Part shown: positions 18,811-27,166 of the stretch, piece by piece
How positions within the stretch are numbered: the first letter of the stretch is position 1
How the letters are laid out: every line of letters begins with the position of its first letter
From: Bacteroidales bacterium UBA5537
GTDB lineage: Bacteria > Bacteroidota > Bacteroidia > Bacteroidales > Lentimicrobiaceae
Assembly (NCBI GenBank): GCA_002426025.1
Contig: DINP01000056.1
Location: forward strand, 70,217-123,033
DNA: 52,817 nt
Direction: 5' to 3'
Made by a program: the position numbers and the translations under genes
The notes under the pieces: generated by a model
Database searches by the model: none
What the model was told of the DNA's origin: nothing
Seen by the model: only the letters and a program-made list of their open reading frames with translations

Positions 18811-19626
18811 CTACCTTTCCCAAATCACACTCACCACCTGTTTCAGGCGGTCAATATAAATACAGTGTTCAAAAAACTGCCTGCCGCGGTCATTGCTGTT
18901 TTGCAGTATAAACCAATCTTCAGCAAACACGGTTTCAGTACGGTCATATTTTGTCCCATCCTTAAAATAGTCGCCCGCAGAAGTGTTTACCGGTACTATA
19001 TCTTTACCAACAGTGTGTAGGTTATAAAACGGAAAATCCTCGTTAAATCTGCGCCAGACAACCTTTCCGGCACGGCTGCAAACTACCATTATTGGATGGT
19101 TGCCCAGGGCAATGAACCTGAGTAGGGCGGCTGTGATGCTGACCTGGTACTTTTTACTGATCATATCAATCAGAGCGAAGCTGAATTTTTGCTTGAAAAC
19201 ATCTTGACGGATGCGGCTTTCGGGCATCAACAGGCAGGCTGCGAATAAATCTGCTTCGCGTTCAATGCGTAGTTCGCTCATCAGGGTAATTGAACCGTGA
19301 GGGGCAACGCCCGGCTGCATTAATGCATTTCGGTGATTGTCAATAATGTAATGCCCCAGCTCGTGGGCAAACGAAAACCGAACACGCGGGGTATAAAGGT
19401 GCTCATCTGCCCTTGTATTGATAAAAACATGAAACTTGCCCCCCTTATATTCAAGCAGGCCCTCGAATGCCAACCCGTAATTATTTGGTGTATAGTTAAG
19501 GCCCAGGCCTTTGGCAATTATATGGGGGTGTATTGTTTCAGATCCTTCGCAAAAGAGTCCGGCGTAATATTCACCCAGTTCTGATAGCTCAGCGGTAAGG
19601 GCGCTGCTCAAATTGTACGAAGCCAT
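18811..19626 (-). CDS. ImmA/IrrE family metallo-endopeptidase
   Basis: The 271-residue protein has the zinc-protease motif HELGH at residues 88-92 (RFSFAHELGHYIIDNH) and the third-ligand/gluzincin segment EREADLFAACLLMPE around Glu124, both diagnostic of the ImmA/IrrE family. Family members cleave transcriptional repressors or regulators, for example in ICE and stress responses. No DNA-binding domain is fused. The C-terminal ~90 residues are a family-specific extension ending in VVSVIWER. It is the last gene of a three-gene operon behind a sigma factor and a small protein, so one of these may be its substrate (inference). Confidence 0.88.
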   Translation of the reverse strand: MASYNLSSALTAELSELGEYYAGLFCEGSETIHPHIIAKGLGLNYTPNNYGLAFEGLLEYKGGKFHVFINTRADEHLYTPRVRFSFAHELGHYIIDNHRNALMQPGVAPHGSITLMSELRIEREADLFAACLLMPESRIRQDVFKQKFSFALIDMISKKYQVSITAALLRFIALGNHPIMVVCSRAGKVVWRRFNEDFPFYNLHTVGKDIVPVNTSAGDYFKDGTKYDRTETVFAEDWFILQNSNDRGRQFFEHCIYIDRLKQVVSVIWER

Positions 19627-19637
19627 ACCAGTGTTCT

Positions 19638-19988
19638 TTATTCCTGTTCCGGATTATTGGCAGCTTTTTCCCGATCACTATCCATAAGCCTGCGGATTTC
19701 ATCAGTGAGTTTACCTGCATTTCGGGCAGCGGCCTTTACAAATTCAGTGGTATCTTCCGAAACTATATGCTGCTGAGGTGAGTAACGATAGTATGTGTAG
19801 CCGGTTTCCAGTATTTTCATGGCTTCTTCGGGTGTTCCTTGTAGCTGGGTAAGTTCTGGCATATGTTTCAGTAAATGTTCAACATCTTTTATGGATTCAG
19901 GCAACAGACGGCCTGTTTTGCGCAGATAGCTTTTCAGTTTCTGCTCCATATTATTATTGTTGCAGTCTGAGGTTAGGGGCGTTTTCAT
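19638..19988 (-). CDS. Small hypothetical protein between sigma factor and ImmA protease
   Basis: Predicted length 116 aa; a better start may be Met14 (MEQKLKSYLRKTGRLL, at 19949), giving 103 aa. It is charged and helix-rich with no membrane segment or signal peptide. It contains LPESIKDVEHLLKHMPELTQLQGTPEEAMKILETGY and a second helical block ending in a charged tail. No family is recognised. It sits 11 bases upstream of the ImmA-like protease and 54 bases downstream of the sigma factor, so it could be an anti-sigma factor or adaptor; this rests only on gene order. Confidence 0.65.
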   Translation of the reverse strand: MKTPLTSDCNNNNMEQKLKSYLRKTGRLLPESIKDVEHLLKHMPELTQLQGTPEEAMKILETGYTYYRYSPQQHIVSEDTTEFVKAAARNAGKLTDEIRRLMDSDREKAANNPEQE

Positions 19989-20042
19989 TTTTTAATTCTT
20001 TTGGGTGAGGCGTATATATACCTTTGGGTTTCGGGGTGATTT

Positions 20043-20771
20043 TTAAACATTAACCCGTTTGGGGTTAAGCCTGTCACTTAATTTTTGTAAGGTTCGCTGT
20101 TTGGTTTTGCGCAGCGATTCAGGCAATACTTTATATGCCTGGGCAAGTTTTTTTCTTATTTCGGGCGGAATATTCCCTTGTTTATCTTCAAGATTGAGAT
20201 AGGTGAGGGTAATATCCTTTTCTTTTTCTGACAGTTGTGCCAGAGCAAGTTCAAGTTGGGCGTGTTCGGCCGAAATAAAAAGCGATTCTGATTCATCTTC
20301 TGCAATACCATCGGGAATATCAGTGTATTCAACAAAGCGGGGTAATTTTGATTTAGAACCATCTTCTTCATTCTCAACATTCATATATGGGTTGGCAGCT
20401 TCAACCTGCTCTTTTTCTTTTTTGTGATCCCTGAGAATTCCTAAAAAGAACCATTTAGCAGTTTGCGCAAGCCAAGCCCTGAACATTAGGTCTTTTTCTT
20501 TTTCTCCTATACCTTTTTTAAAGTCCAATAAAATACCGGCTTTTTCAAATGCAAGTATAAATACATCATTTCTTATAGATTGCTGCATTTCTATATCATT
20601 GCTGTTGTAGTACAATTTGAACTTTGAGCATATATAGTCAAGATATCTGACATAGCGTTGGTACAATTGTGTAAATGCTTTTTCAGCTTCAGGCCTATCC
20701 TGATCCTTCCACGACATCAATAGAAATAAATCTTCAAGTGGTGTTTTACCCGGGTGTTCATCTATAGCCAT
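20043..20771 (-). CDS. ECF-like RNA polymerase sigma-70 family sigma factor
   Basis: The 242-residue protein has a sigma region 2-like helix set near the N-terminus (FTQLYQRYVRYLDYICSKF and following, to FRAWLAQTAKWFFLGILRDHKKE). After an acidic linker (about 125-160) comes a region 4-like helix-turn-helix (LALAQLSEKEKDITLTYLNLEDKQGNIPPEIRKKLAQAYKVLPESLRKTKQRTLQKLSDRL). The order and spacing fit a diverged ECF sigma factor, with a longer linker than usual. It is first in the operon with the small protein and ImmA-like protease. Assignment is moderately sure because region 2 is divergent. Confidence 0.7.
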   Translation of the reverse strand: MAIDEHPGKTPLEDLFLLMSWKDQDRPEAEKAFTQLYQRYVRYLDYICSKFKLYYNSNDIEMQQSIRNDVFILAFEKAGILLDFKKGIGEKEKDLMFRAWLAQTAKWFFLGILRDHKKEKEQVEAANPYMNVENEEDGSKSKLPRFVEYTDIPDGIAEDESESLFISAEHAQLELALAQLSEKEKDITLTYLNLEDKQGNIPPEIRKKLAQAYKVLPESLRKTKQRTLQKLSDRLNPKRVNV

Positions 20772-20889
20772 AAAATAAGAATATAAAGGTTATACATAAA
20801 TAAAGAGTGGTGCGGGACAAACTTTGTCAGGGATGTTTACTGTGTCGTATTGTTTTCATTGAAAAGCCTGTGAATAAAGGAAAATTGAA

Positions 20890-21534
20890 TTATGCAATTG
20901 TGGTATTAAAACGATCTTCGTCCCATTTTCGGGGGTTATTTATAATATATTGATCAATCCGTGCATATTCCTCAGGGTTTCGTATTACATGGTCATAATA
21001 GTCATGTTGCCAGTTTTTACGGCCAGGTGTATTTCTTCTGATATTCATTTGTTTGGATGTTAACATCTGGTATTTCCCCAATATTTTTGGTATCAACATT
21101 TGCCGCCGCAGGGCACGGTATTGTTTTATATCGGTGATTGTCGGTGGGTTGTTTTCATCGTGGTGTGGTGGTTGGGATTGGTATGGGTGTCGGGGTGGAT
21201 ATTGTAGATCAAATTCATGAATTTGACCTACAATTCCAACCATTCCATTATCATAATCCCAATCACCCAATGTTATTATGCAATGCACATGGTTTGGCAT
21301 TACCACCCACCGGTCTGATTTAACCCGTTTGTGGTAATTGGGGATGTTTAAAAATTCGGATGCGGCAATCTGACCGAATTCTGATAACTGCATTCTTGCA
21401 TTAATTACCTTTCCCAGAATTTCGTCACGTCCCTCGATACAAATCGTAATAAAATAACTGCCAGGGGCAGAATAGTTCCAAAATTGCCATCGGTTTGATT
21501 CAAGGCGGTACCTGTTTTGGAATTTTTCGTTCAT
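20890..21534 (-). CDS. REP-associated tyrosine transposase (RAYT, TnpA_REP-like)
   Basis: Single-strand DNA transposase of the HUH/Y1 class. The metal-binding motif is MPNHVHCIITLG, with His82 and His84. The candidate catalytic tyrosine is in WQHDYYDHVIRNPEEY (Tyr179/Tyr180), followed by IDQYIINNPRKW, the characteristic RAYT C-terminus. The N-terminal RWQFWNYSAPGSYFITICIEGR is also typical. Residues about 92-135 form a low-complexity insert (rich in P, H and Q) encoded partly by a 34-bp palindrome. Length (214 aa) is near normal. RAYTs usually act on REP hairpins; none flanks this gene directly, but a hairpin cluster lies at 13.1-13.7 kb. Confidence 0.88.
   Translation of the reverse strand: MNEKFQNRYRLESNRWQFWNYSAPGSYFITICIEGRDEILGKVINARMQLSEFGQIAASEFLNIPNYHKRVKSDRWVVMPNHVHCIITLGDWDYDNGMVGIVGQIHEFDLQYPPRHPYQSQPPHHDENNPPTITDIKQYRALRRQMLIPKILGKYQMLTSKQMNIRRNTPGRKNWQHDYYDHVIRNPEEYARIDQYIINNPRKWDEDRFNTTIA
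21201..21234. repeat. 34-bp near-perfect palindrome inside the RAYT gene
   Basis: Arms ATTGTAG and CTACAAT (21201-21207, 21228-21234) continue inward as TCAAATTCATGAATTTGA (21209-21226). Only the 21208/21227 pair is mismatched. Being palindromic, it yields the same peptide core (QIHEFDLQ) on both strands. Confidence 0.9.
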
Positions 21535-21611
21535 AAATTGCAGATTGATGCGTTATATCATATTTTGACTATCCACACAATAATTCTTCATCCAATATCA
21601 GTGCTGATTTA

Positions 21612-21815
21612 TCATTTATCAAACATCAACATTATGATTGCAATTATCATAACTATCCCAAACATTGCTATAAATACTGATGTTACACGATGTTCTCTGA
21701 AATTTTCAATGACCACCCGTATGGGTTGAATTGTTATCAGCGCAAATCCGATTAGCATTAGAATGGCAACACATGCCAGGGTAATTATCAGAAACCATAA
21801 AAATAGCAGGCTCAT
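21612..21815 (-). CDS. Small hypothetical membrane protein
   Basis: A 67-residue protein with two hydrophobic helices (about 3-28 and 47-64) separated by a short basic loop (RVVIENFREHRVTS). No family recognised. It could be a real small inner-membrane protein or a chance frame: codon content is AT-rich and there is no conserved neighbour. Confidence 0.4.
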   Translation of the reverse strand: MSLLFLWFLIITLACVAILMLIGFALITIQPIRVVIENFREHRVTSVFIAMFGIVMIIAIIMLMFDK

Positions 21816-22152
21816 ATATGCTCCTTAATACAATGAATAAATATAGGCAAAAACTATATAATTAGTGCCTGGTAATTTATACGGAACATGGCTAATAAAA
21901 AGCCGACATTTAAAAACCAAATCTTTAGCAATTGTAAATTAGTAAATTGTGCCCTTATTTCTCTGAGAACCTTCTGTGTAATTAAAAAATATTTCACCAG
22001 AGGTTTACTGAGAATATAAATCCAGCCTCACGACAAACAATCTTGCACAGCCGTTTTTCAACTCCCTGATTTGCATTCATTACAAAGTTCTGTATTTTTT
22101 TAAATATAAAAACCATCTGTTTCATCATTGTACAACCAATCCAGTTTGCATA
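21816..22152. other. Intergenic region with an imperfect inverted repeat
   Basis: No gene found. An imperfect palindrome at about 21957-22014 pairs TTCTC-TGAGAACCTTCTGTG with the complement of CACCAGAGGTTTACTGAGAA. Its words (AGAGGTT, CTGAGAA) look like an interspersed intergenic element rather than a terminator, because no T-run follows. Confidence 0.5.
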
Positions 22153-22240
22153 CTATTTCGGTACAGAAATACATTCAATCAAACCGGCAATAAAAGGTTT
22201 TATCGGCCCTGTATTATCAGTTACAGCATGGTAAAATCCT

Positions 22241-22660
22241 GCCAACACCTTCGGAAACGCAGCCAACACTTTCGGAAACGCAGCCAATGCTTTCGGAAAT
22301 GCAGCCAATTCCTTCGGAAACGCTGCCAGTACTTTCGGAAACGCAGCCAACACCTTCGGAAACAGCGCTGACACCTTCGGAAACGCATCAAGCACTCTCG
22401 GAAACAGAGCTGACGCTTTCGGAAACGCAGCCAGTACCTTCGGAAACGCAGCCAGTACTTTCGGAAATGCAGCCAACACCTTCGGAAACAGCGCTGACAC
22501 CTTTGGAAACGCATCAAGCACTCTCGGAAACAGAGCTGACACCTTCGGAAACGCAGCCAGTACCTTCGGAAGTAGAGCCAACACCTTCGGAAATTTTGCT
22601 GACACCTTCGGAAACCTTGCAAACACTTATAGAAACAGTGCTAAGACACACGGAAAGTAG
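22241..22660. repeat. Minisatellite: twenty 21-bp units
   Basis: Units of the form cacCTTCGGAAAcgcagccag; 18 are clear and the last two decayed, filling exactly 420 bp. Units 6-8 recur as units 12-14, giving a higher-order period of 126 bp. Because 21 is a multiple of three, three frames stay open: plus PSETQPV-type, minus FPKVLAA-type and minus RCWLRFR-type heptads. No frame has a start codon outside the array with a convincing ribosome site, so coding status is undecided. Confidence 0.9.
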
Positions 22661-22767
22661 GCAAATTGATTAAGATTTGTCCCGCATGTATCTTTAATAT
22701 TTGTGACAGCCTTTGCAAAGGAGAATTTATTTCCTCTGCAAGCCATTTATCAATAAGATTTAAATCA

Positions 22768-23082
22768 ATGAACCCGGAAAAGAAAAGGAGAGTATTATTG
22801 CGAAGGAGCAGGGCAATTCAACCACCTGAACCAGGCGATGCCCTTCATCTTATCAGAAGCGATCACTTTTCGCGCGTAGTTTACTACACCATAAAACTTG
22901 CCTTGCTGGGTTCGTGTATGCCTGTTGCTTTCCTGCCTGTTAAACGTTCAATGCCATACTGTCGCAGGATTGGCAAAGGGCAGGGCAACCGCATCTTTAT
23001 ACCCGACGAACGTGAGCTCAACCTTAAAGACATTGGTAAACCTACACAGGGGCTTTCACCACCCTGCAGCTTTTTGTTTTAA
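22768..23082 (+). CDS. Hypothetical protein downstream of the minisatellite
   Basis: A 104-residue frame starting at ATG 22768 (MNPEKKRRVLLRRSRAIQPP). The longer frame back to a TTG at 22666 is less likely. The N-terminus is strongly basic. The C-terminal part reads GKGQGNRIFIPDERELNLKDIGKPTQGLSPPCSFLF. No family recognised. Third-position usage resembles neighbouring genes, which supports coding, and it lies 50 bases before the next gene in the same direction. It could also be a remnant. Confidence 0.4.
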   Translation: MNPEKKRRVLLRRSRAIQPPEPGDALHLIRSDHFSRVVYYTIKLALLGSCMPVAFLPVKRSMPYCRRIGKGQGNRIFIPDERELNLKDIGKPTQGLSPPCSFLF

Positions 23083-23132
23083 CAGATCACGCGCACGAAT
23101 ACATTACCATAACACAACAAAATTTTTGAAAA

Positions 23133-24071
23133 ATGAAAAAGGAAATTGAAAAATACCAGCGTTACAAGACCCTGGAAAGAATACTCGAAGTCCATACATC
23201 TGCCTTCGAAGACAGGCCCGAGATACTCGAAATGAAGACTTCGTTTTCGGCCATCCTCACCCTTATTGCCAATCTTATATCTAAGCTGATGCAACCCTTA
23301 AATGACATTTATCAGCATCGCATGGATATACGTGAAAGGTTTAAGGAAACCCTCAGAAGTATGATAGCCATAGGGCTGCACTACGCGGTAAAGATTGACG
23401 ACAAACCCTTAACTACCCTGCTTACCAAATACCGCTCTGATATAGACAAGGCAAATGCCTACAAGCTATATGAAATAGGTGTCCATGTACAGCAATTGCT
23501 CACTGAGCATATCGAATCAATGCAGGGGCTTGGCATTACTGCCGCTGAACTTACCGCCTTTACCGACGAACTTGAAGCTTATAATATGGCAATGCAGGAA
23601 GCAGGCTTCCGGTTAAATAACCGCCGCACCTGGCGTGCCGAGCTTAAAGCAGCGCTCGCCCAGAGCGATACCCTGGTAAAAGGCCGTATTGATACGTTTG
23701 TGGCCCACACTGCCAAACGGTTTCCCGATCTTTATACCGAATATCGTATGGCGAGGTACCGAAGGCGCAGCGCTAAAAAGAGCGATGCAGATTTTGGCTC
23801 TGCCGATATCTCCGGCACCGTTTACGATGGCACCACCGGCAACCCTCTCGAAAATGTAACCGTCAACCTTATCGAACTTGATCATGTGGTCGAAACCGAT
23901 CTCGACGGGGTATTCCTTTTTGATGAATTACCCGCCGGCGACTACACCCTTACCTACCACTGCAACGGATACCTGGTTCCGGAAGCCGTGCAGCTAAAAC
24001 TTGCCGATGGCGAAAGCCTGGTGTATGACTTTACACTTGTTCCATTGGAAAAAGGGAATACCGCGGCATAA
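23133..24071 (+). CDS. Helical protein with C-terminal carboxypeptidase-regulatory-like domain
   Basis: Predicted protein of 312 aa. Residues 1-215 are all-helical and charged (MKKEIEKYQRYKTLERILEVHTSAFEDRPEIL onward) and match no family I can name. After a basic linker (RYRRRSAKKS), residues about 225-305 form a CarboxypepD_reg-like beta-sandwich: ISGTVYDGTTGNPLENVTVNLIE, then DLDGVFLFDELPAGDYTLTYHCNGY. That domain normally occurs in exported proteins, yet there is no signal peptide, T9SS domain or membrane helix. A terminator follows at 24093. Confidence 0.75.
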   Translation: MKKEIEKYQRYKTLERILEVHTSAFEDRPEILEMKTSFSAILTLIANLISKLMQPLNDIYQHRMDIRERFKETLRSMIAIGLHYAVKIDDKPLTTLLTKYRSDIDKANAYKLYEIGVHVQQLLTEHIESMQGLGITAAELTAFTDELEAYNMAMQEAGFRLNNRRTWRAELKAALAQSDTLVKGRIDTFVAHTAKRFPDLYTEYRMARYRRRSAKKSDADFGSADISGTVYDGTTGNPLENVTVNLIELDHVVETDLDGVFLFDELPAGDYTLTYHCNGYLVPEAVQLKLADGESLVYDFTLVPLEKGNTAA

Positions 24072-24092
24072 TTTGCCACTCCATCCAATTTA

Positions 24093-24126
24093 AACCGGCC
24101 TGCAGAATTGTGGGCCGTTTTTTTTA
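24093..24126 (+). terminator. Rho-independent terminator
   Basis: GC stem CGGCC/GGCCG (24096-24100 with 24113-24117), extended by A-T pairs across one mismatch, then eight T residues; 22 bases after the stop at 24071. Confidence 0.7.
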
Positions 24127-24339
24127 CTTTAGCCTATATCCCTCCCTTATCAGGAATTATTTTTTTTGAAGAATTATTTATTGTAATTTTCGGAGGTGGA
24201 ATAGGAGTGATGTGGGAATACTTTAAATCTGATTTTGAATACTTGAAAAGGATAAAAGTGAAATGCCAATTATACCTTCAAGCACATTTGAAAGCTCCGA
24301 CGTGCTAACCGACACTTCAGCCTGCCAGAGAGCTGTTTT

Positions 24340-24373
24340 CTTGCCTACGCACCCACTGAGTTAAGTATCTTTG
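24340..24373 (+). promoter_or_regulatory. Promoter of the hsdMS operon
   Basis: -33-like CTTG (24340-24343), spacer of 22 bases, -7 TATCTTTG (24366-24373, exact TAnnTTTG). The start codon of hsdM lies 32 bases downstream. Confidence 0.5.
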
Positions 24374-24404
24374 GGTTTTTTAATTAACAGACTGAAAATA
24401 TAGA

Positions 24405-25961
24405 ATGGCAAAAAAGAACGGAAACGATAAACCGATAGAAGTAACCCTTTGGGATGCAGCGAATAAATTGAGAGGAAGTGTTGAACCTGCTGAATACAAA
24501 CACGTAGTTTTAGGACTGATTTTCTTAAAGTTTGCAAGCGACAAATTTGAAGAACACCGAGCCAAACTCATTGCCGAAGGCAAAGAAAAATACGTTGAGA
24601 TGGCTGATTTCTATAATATGAGCAATGTGTTCTTTTTGGACGAAACAAGCCGTTGGAGTTACCTGATTAAAAAATCAAAACAAAACGATATTGCCCTGCT
24701 TATTGACACGGCACTGCACACCATTGAGAAAAACAATAAAGCATTGAAAGGCGCTCTGCCCGACAATTACTTCTCACGCTTGGGTTTGGATGTTACCAAA
24801 CTGGCTTCGTTGCTCGATACCATAAACGACATCGACACCACCAAAGACCCAAAACAAGATGTGGTTGGCAAAGTGTACGAATACTTTCTTTCAAAATTTG
24901 CATTGGCAGAAGGAAAAGGCAAAGGAGAATTTTACACCCCAAAAAGCATTGTAAACCTGATTGCTGAAATGATTGAACCTTACAAGGGCATTATTTATGA
25001 CCCTGCCTGTGGTTCGGGTGGTATGTTTGTGCAATCGATAAAGTTTATTGAGGCACACCACGGAAACAAAAAAGAAGTTTCCATTTACGGGCAGGAATAC
25101 ACCAATACCACTTACAAACTGGCAAAGATGAACCTTGCCATACGTGGTATTTCAGGCAATCTGGGCGAAAAAGCAGCCAACACTTTTTTAGACGACCAAC
25201 ACAAAGACCTTAAAGCCGATTTTATTATGGCAAATCCGCCTTTTAACCAAAAGGACTGGCGAGCCGAAAACGAATTGATTGACGACCCACGCTGGCGAGG
25301 ATACGATGTACCGCCCAAAAGCAACGCCAACTACGGCTGGATTTTGAATATGCTAAGCAAGCTCAGCGACAACGGAGTGGCAGGTTTTATATTGGCAAAC
25401 GGTGCTTTGAGTGGCGGTGGCGAAGAATACAAAATACGCCGTAAACTCATTGAAAATAATTTAGTGGAAGCCATTTTAGTATTGCCACAAGATATGTTTT
25501 ACACCACAAATATCAGCGTTACACTTTGGATTCTGAACAAGAACAAAAAAATCCAAAGCCGAAAAATAGGTGATGAAACTCGTAACTTCCGTAATCGTGA
25601 AAAAGAAATCCTGTTTGTGGATTTGCGACAAATGGGAATTCCATTTGAGAAAAAATACATTCAATTTTCCGAAGATGATATAAAAAAAATAACAGGTACT
25701 TACCACCAATGGCAAACCAAGGAAATTGAGAACGTTCCTGAATTTTGTTATTCTGCTTCGTTTGAAGAAGTAGCCAAAAAAGATTTTTCACTCGTTCCAA
25801 GTAAATACATTGAATTTGTAAACCGTGACGAAAACATTGACTTTGACGAAAAGATGCAAACCCTGCAAAGCGAATTTGCCGACCTGCTAAAAGCCGAAAT
25901 ACAAAGCAAAAATGATTTACTAACCGTATTTAAAGAGTTGGGTTATGAAATTAAATTATAA
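24405..25961 (+). CDS. hsdM: Type I restriction-modification DNA methyltransferase subunit HsdM
   Basis: N6-adenine methylase subunit of a type I R-M enzyme, which methylates the two half-sites recognised by HsdS. An N-terminal HsdM helical domain (about 10-130) precedes the methylase. SAM-binding motif I is DPACGSGGMF (199-208) and catalytic motif IV is NPPF (277-280). GEFYTPKSIVNLIAEMI before motif I is characteristic of HsdM. Full length at 518 aa. It overlaps hsdS by 17 bases, the usual coupling in hsd operons. Confidence 0.95.
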   Translation: MAKKNGNDKPIEVTLWDAANKLRGSVEPAEYKHVVLGLIFLKFASDKFEEHRAKLIAEGKEKYVEMADFYNMSNVFFLDETSRWSYLIKKSKQNDIALLIDTALHTIEKNNKALKGALPDNYFSRLGLDVTKLASLLDTINDIDTTKDPKQDVVGKVYEYFLSKFALAEGKGKGEFYTPKSIVNLIAEMIEPYKGIIYDPACGSGGMFVQSIKFIEAHHGNKKEVSIYGQEYTNTTYKLAKMNLAIRGISGNLGEKAANTFLDDQHKDLKADFIMANPPFNQKDWRAENELIDDPRWRGYDVPPKSNANYGWILNMLSKLSDNGVAGFILANGALSGGGEEYKIRRKLIENNLVEAILVLPQDMFYTTNISVTLWILNKNKKIQSRKIGDETRNFRNREKEILFVDLRQMGIPFEKKYIQFSEDDIKKITGTYHQWQTKEIENVPEFCYSASFEEVAKKDFSLVPSKYIEFVNRDENIDFDEKMQTLQSEFADLLKAEIQSKNDLLTVFKELGYEIKL

Positions 25962-27138
25962 GCGGATTGGCGAACATATTAGGCTTGTTGATGAACGAAA
26001 CAAAGGTCTTGAAGTGCAACAACTTTTAGGTTTAAGCATTTCAAAACAGTTTATTCCTTCTGTTGCCAATATTATCGGTACAGATATGGAGAACTATAAA
26101 ATTATCCGTAAAAATCAATTTGCTTGTAGCACAATGCAGGTAAGGCGTGATAAAAAAATGCCTGTTGCTTTGTTGCAGGAAGTAGATGAAGCCATTATTT
26201 CGCAAGCCTATCCAATTTTTGAAGTAAAAGACGATAAAGAGCTTTTACCCGAGTATTTAATGATGTGGTTTGAGCGTTCAGAGTTTGACCGTGAGGCTTG
26301 TTTTCACGCTGTTGGAGGTGTAAGAGGTAGTTTGGAATGGGAAGATTTTGAAAATTTGCAATTACCAATACCTCACCCAGACAAACAACGAGAAATCGTA
26401 AAAGAATACAACACCATACAAAACCGCATAAACCTAAACAACCAACTGATACAAAAACTTGAAGAAACCGCACAGGCGATTTATAAACAGTGGTTTGTGG
26501 AGTTTGAGTTTCCTGATGAAAACGGTAAGCCCTATAAAAGCAATGGTGGTGAAATGGTTTGGAATGAGGAACTGGAGAAGGAGATTCCGAAGGGGTGGGA
26601 AATTGGTAGACTATCTGATATTGCAACTATTATTATGGGTCAATCACCTTCGGGAGAGACATATAACAAAGACGGTGATGGAATGATTTTTTATCAAGGC
26701 AGAACTGACTTTGGTTACCGATTTCCTTCAATTACTTCCTATACCACACAACCAAAAAGAAAGGCTTTAAAAAATGATATTCTAATTAGTGTAAGAGCAC
26801 CTGTTGGTGATTTAAATATTGCCATAGAAAATTGTGCAATTGGTCGTGGTGTAGGAGCCCTAAGAAGTAAAATAAAATGTAATTCGCATTTGTTTTATAC
26901 ACTTCAAAATTTGAAATCGCATTTTGATATCTCAGATGGTGAAGGAACTATATTTGGTTCAATCAATAAAGATGATTTACACAATATGGAAGTAGTTTAT
27001 TCTGAAAATGAAATAAAGGAATTTGAAAAAATCGCTCGACCAATTGATGATTGTATCAAAAATTATTGCATTCAAAACCAAAAGTTAACGGAACTGAAAG
27101 AACTGCTTCTTTCTAAATTAGCGACAGTTGAAAATTAA
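25945..27138 (+). CDS. hsdS: Type I restriction-modification specificity subunit HsdS
   Basis: DNA-recognition subunit with two target-recognition domains. The first (residues ~1-150) ends in the conserved LPIPHPDKQREIVKEYNTIQNRINLNNQLIQKLEETAQAIYKQWFVEFEFP coiled-coil spacer. The second (about 215-360) starts PKGWEIGRLSDIATIIMGQSPSGETY and ends in the matching spacer QKLTELKELLLSKLATVEN. Both TRDs are complete (397 aa), so the target is bipartite but not predictable. The codons for its last residues (SKLATV) reappear in the scar at 29004-29108. Confidence 0.93.
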   Translation: MKLNYKRIGEHIRLVDERNKGLEVQQLLGLSISKQFIPSVANIIGTDMENYKIIRKNQFACSTMQVRRDKKMPVALLQEVDEAIISQAYPIFEVKDDKELLPEYLMMWFERSEFDREACFHAVGGVRGSLEWEDFENLQLPIPHPDKQREIVKEYNTIQNRINLNNQLIQKLEETAQAIYKQWFVEFEFPDENGKPYKSNGGEMVWNEELEKEIPKGWEIGRLSDIATIIMGQSPSGETYNKDGDGMIFYQGRTDFGYRFPSITSYTTQPKRKALKNDILISVRAPVGDLNIAIENCAIGRGVGALRSKIKCNSHLFYTLQNLKSHFDISDGEGTIFGSINKDDLHNMEVVYSENEIKEFEKIARPIDDCIKNYCIQNQKLTELKELLLSKLATVEN

Positions 27139-27166
27139 TCATCAATCTATTTAACTTACATGTCCA

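Noticed and set aside
20890..21534. Flanking REP hairpins as direct substrates of the RAYT
   Set aside because: No GGGGTT-type hairpin is seen in the 118 bp downstream or 77 bp upstream of the gene; the link to the 13-kb cluster stays speculative.
22153..22626. Protein-coding gene made of FPKVLAA heptads on the minus strand
   Set aside because: Its start lies inside the array and equally long frames exist on the other strand, as expected for any 21-bp repeat; not called as a gene.
22241..22660. CRISPR array
   Set aside because: The 21-bp units are contiguous with no spacers of constant length; it is a tandem repeat.
24108..24308. Small membrane protein ORF
   Set aside because: It overlaps the terminator stem and T-run at 24093-24126 and has no recognisable features.
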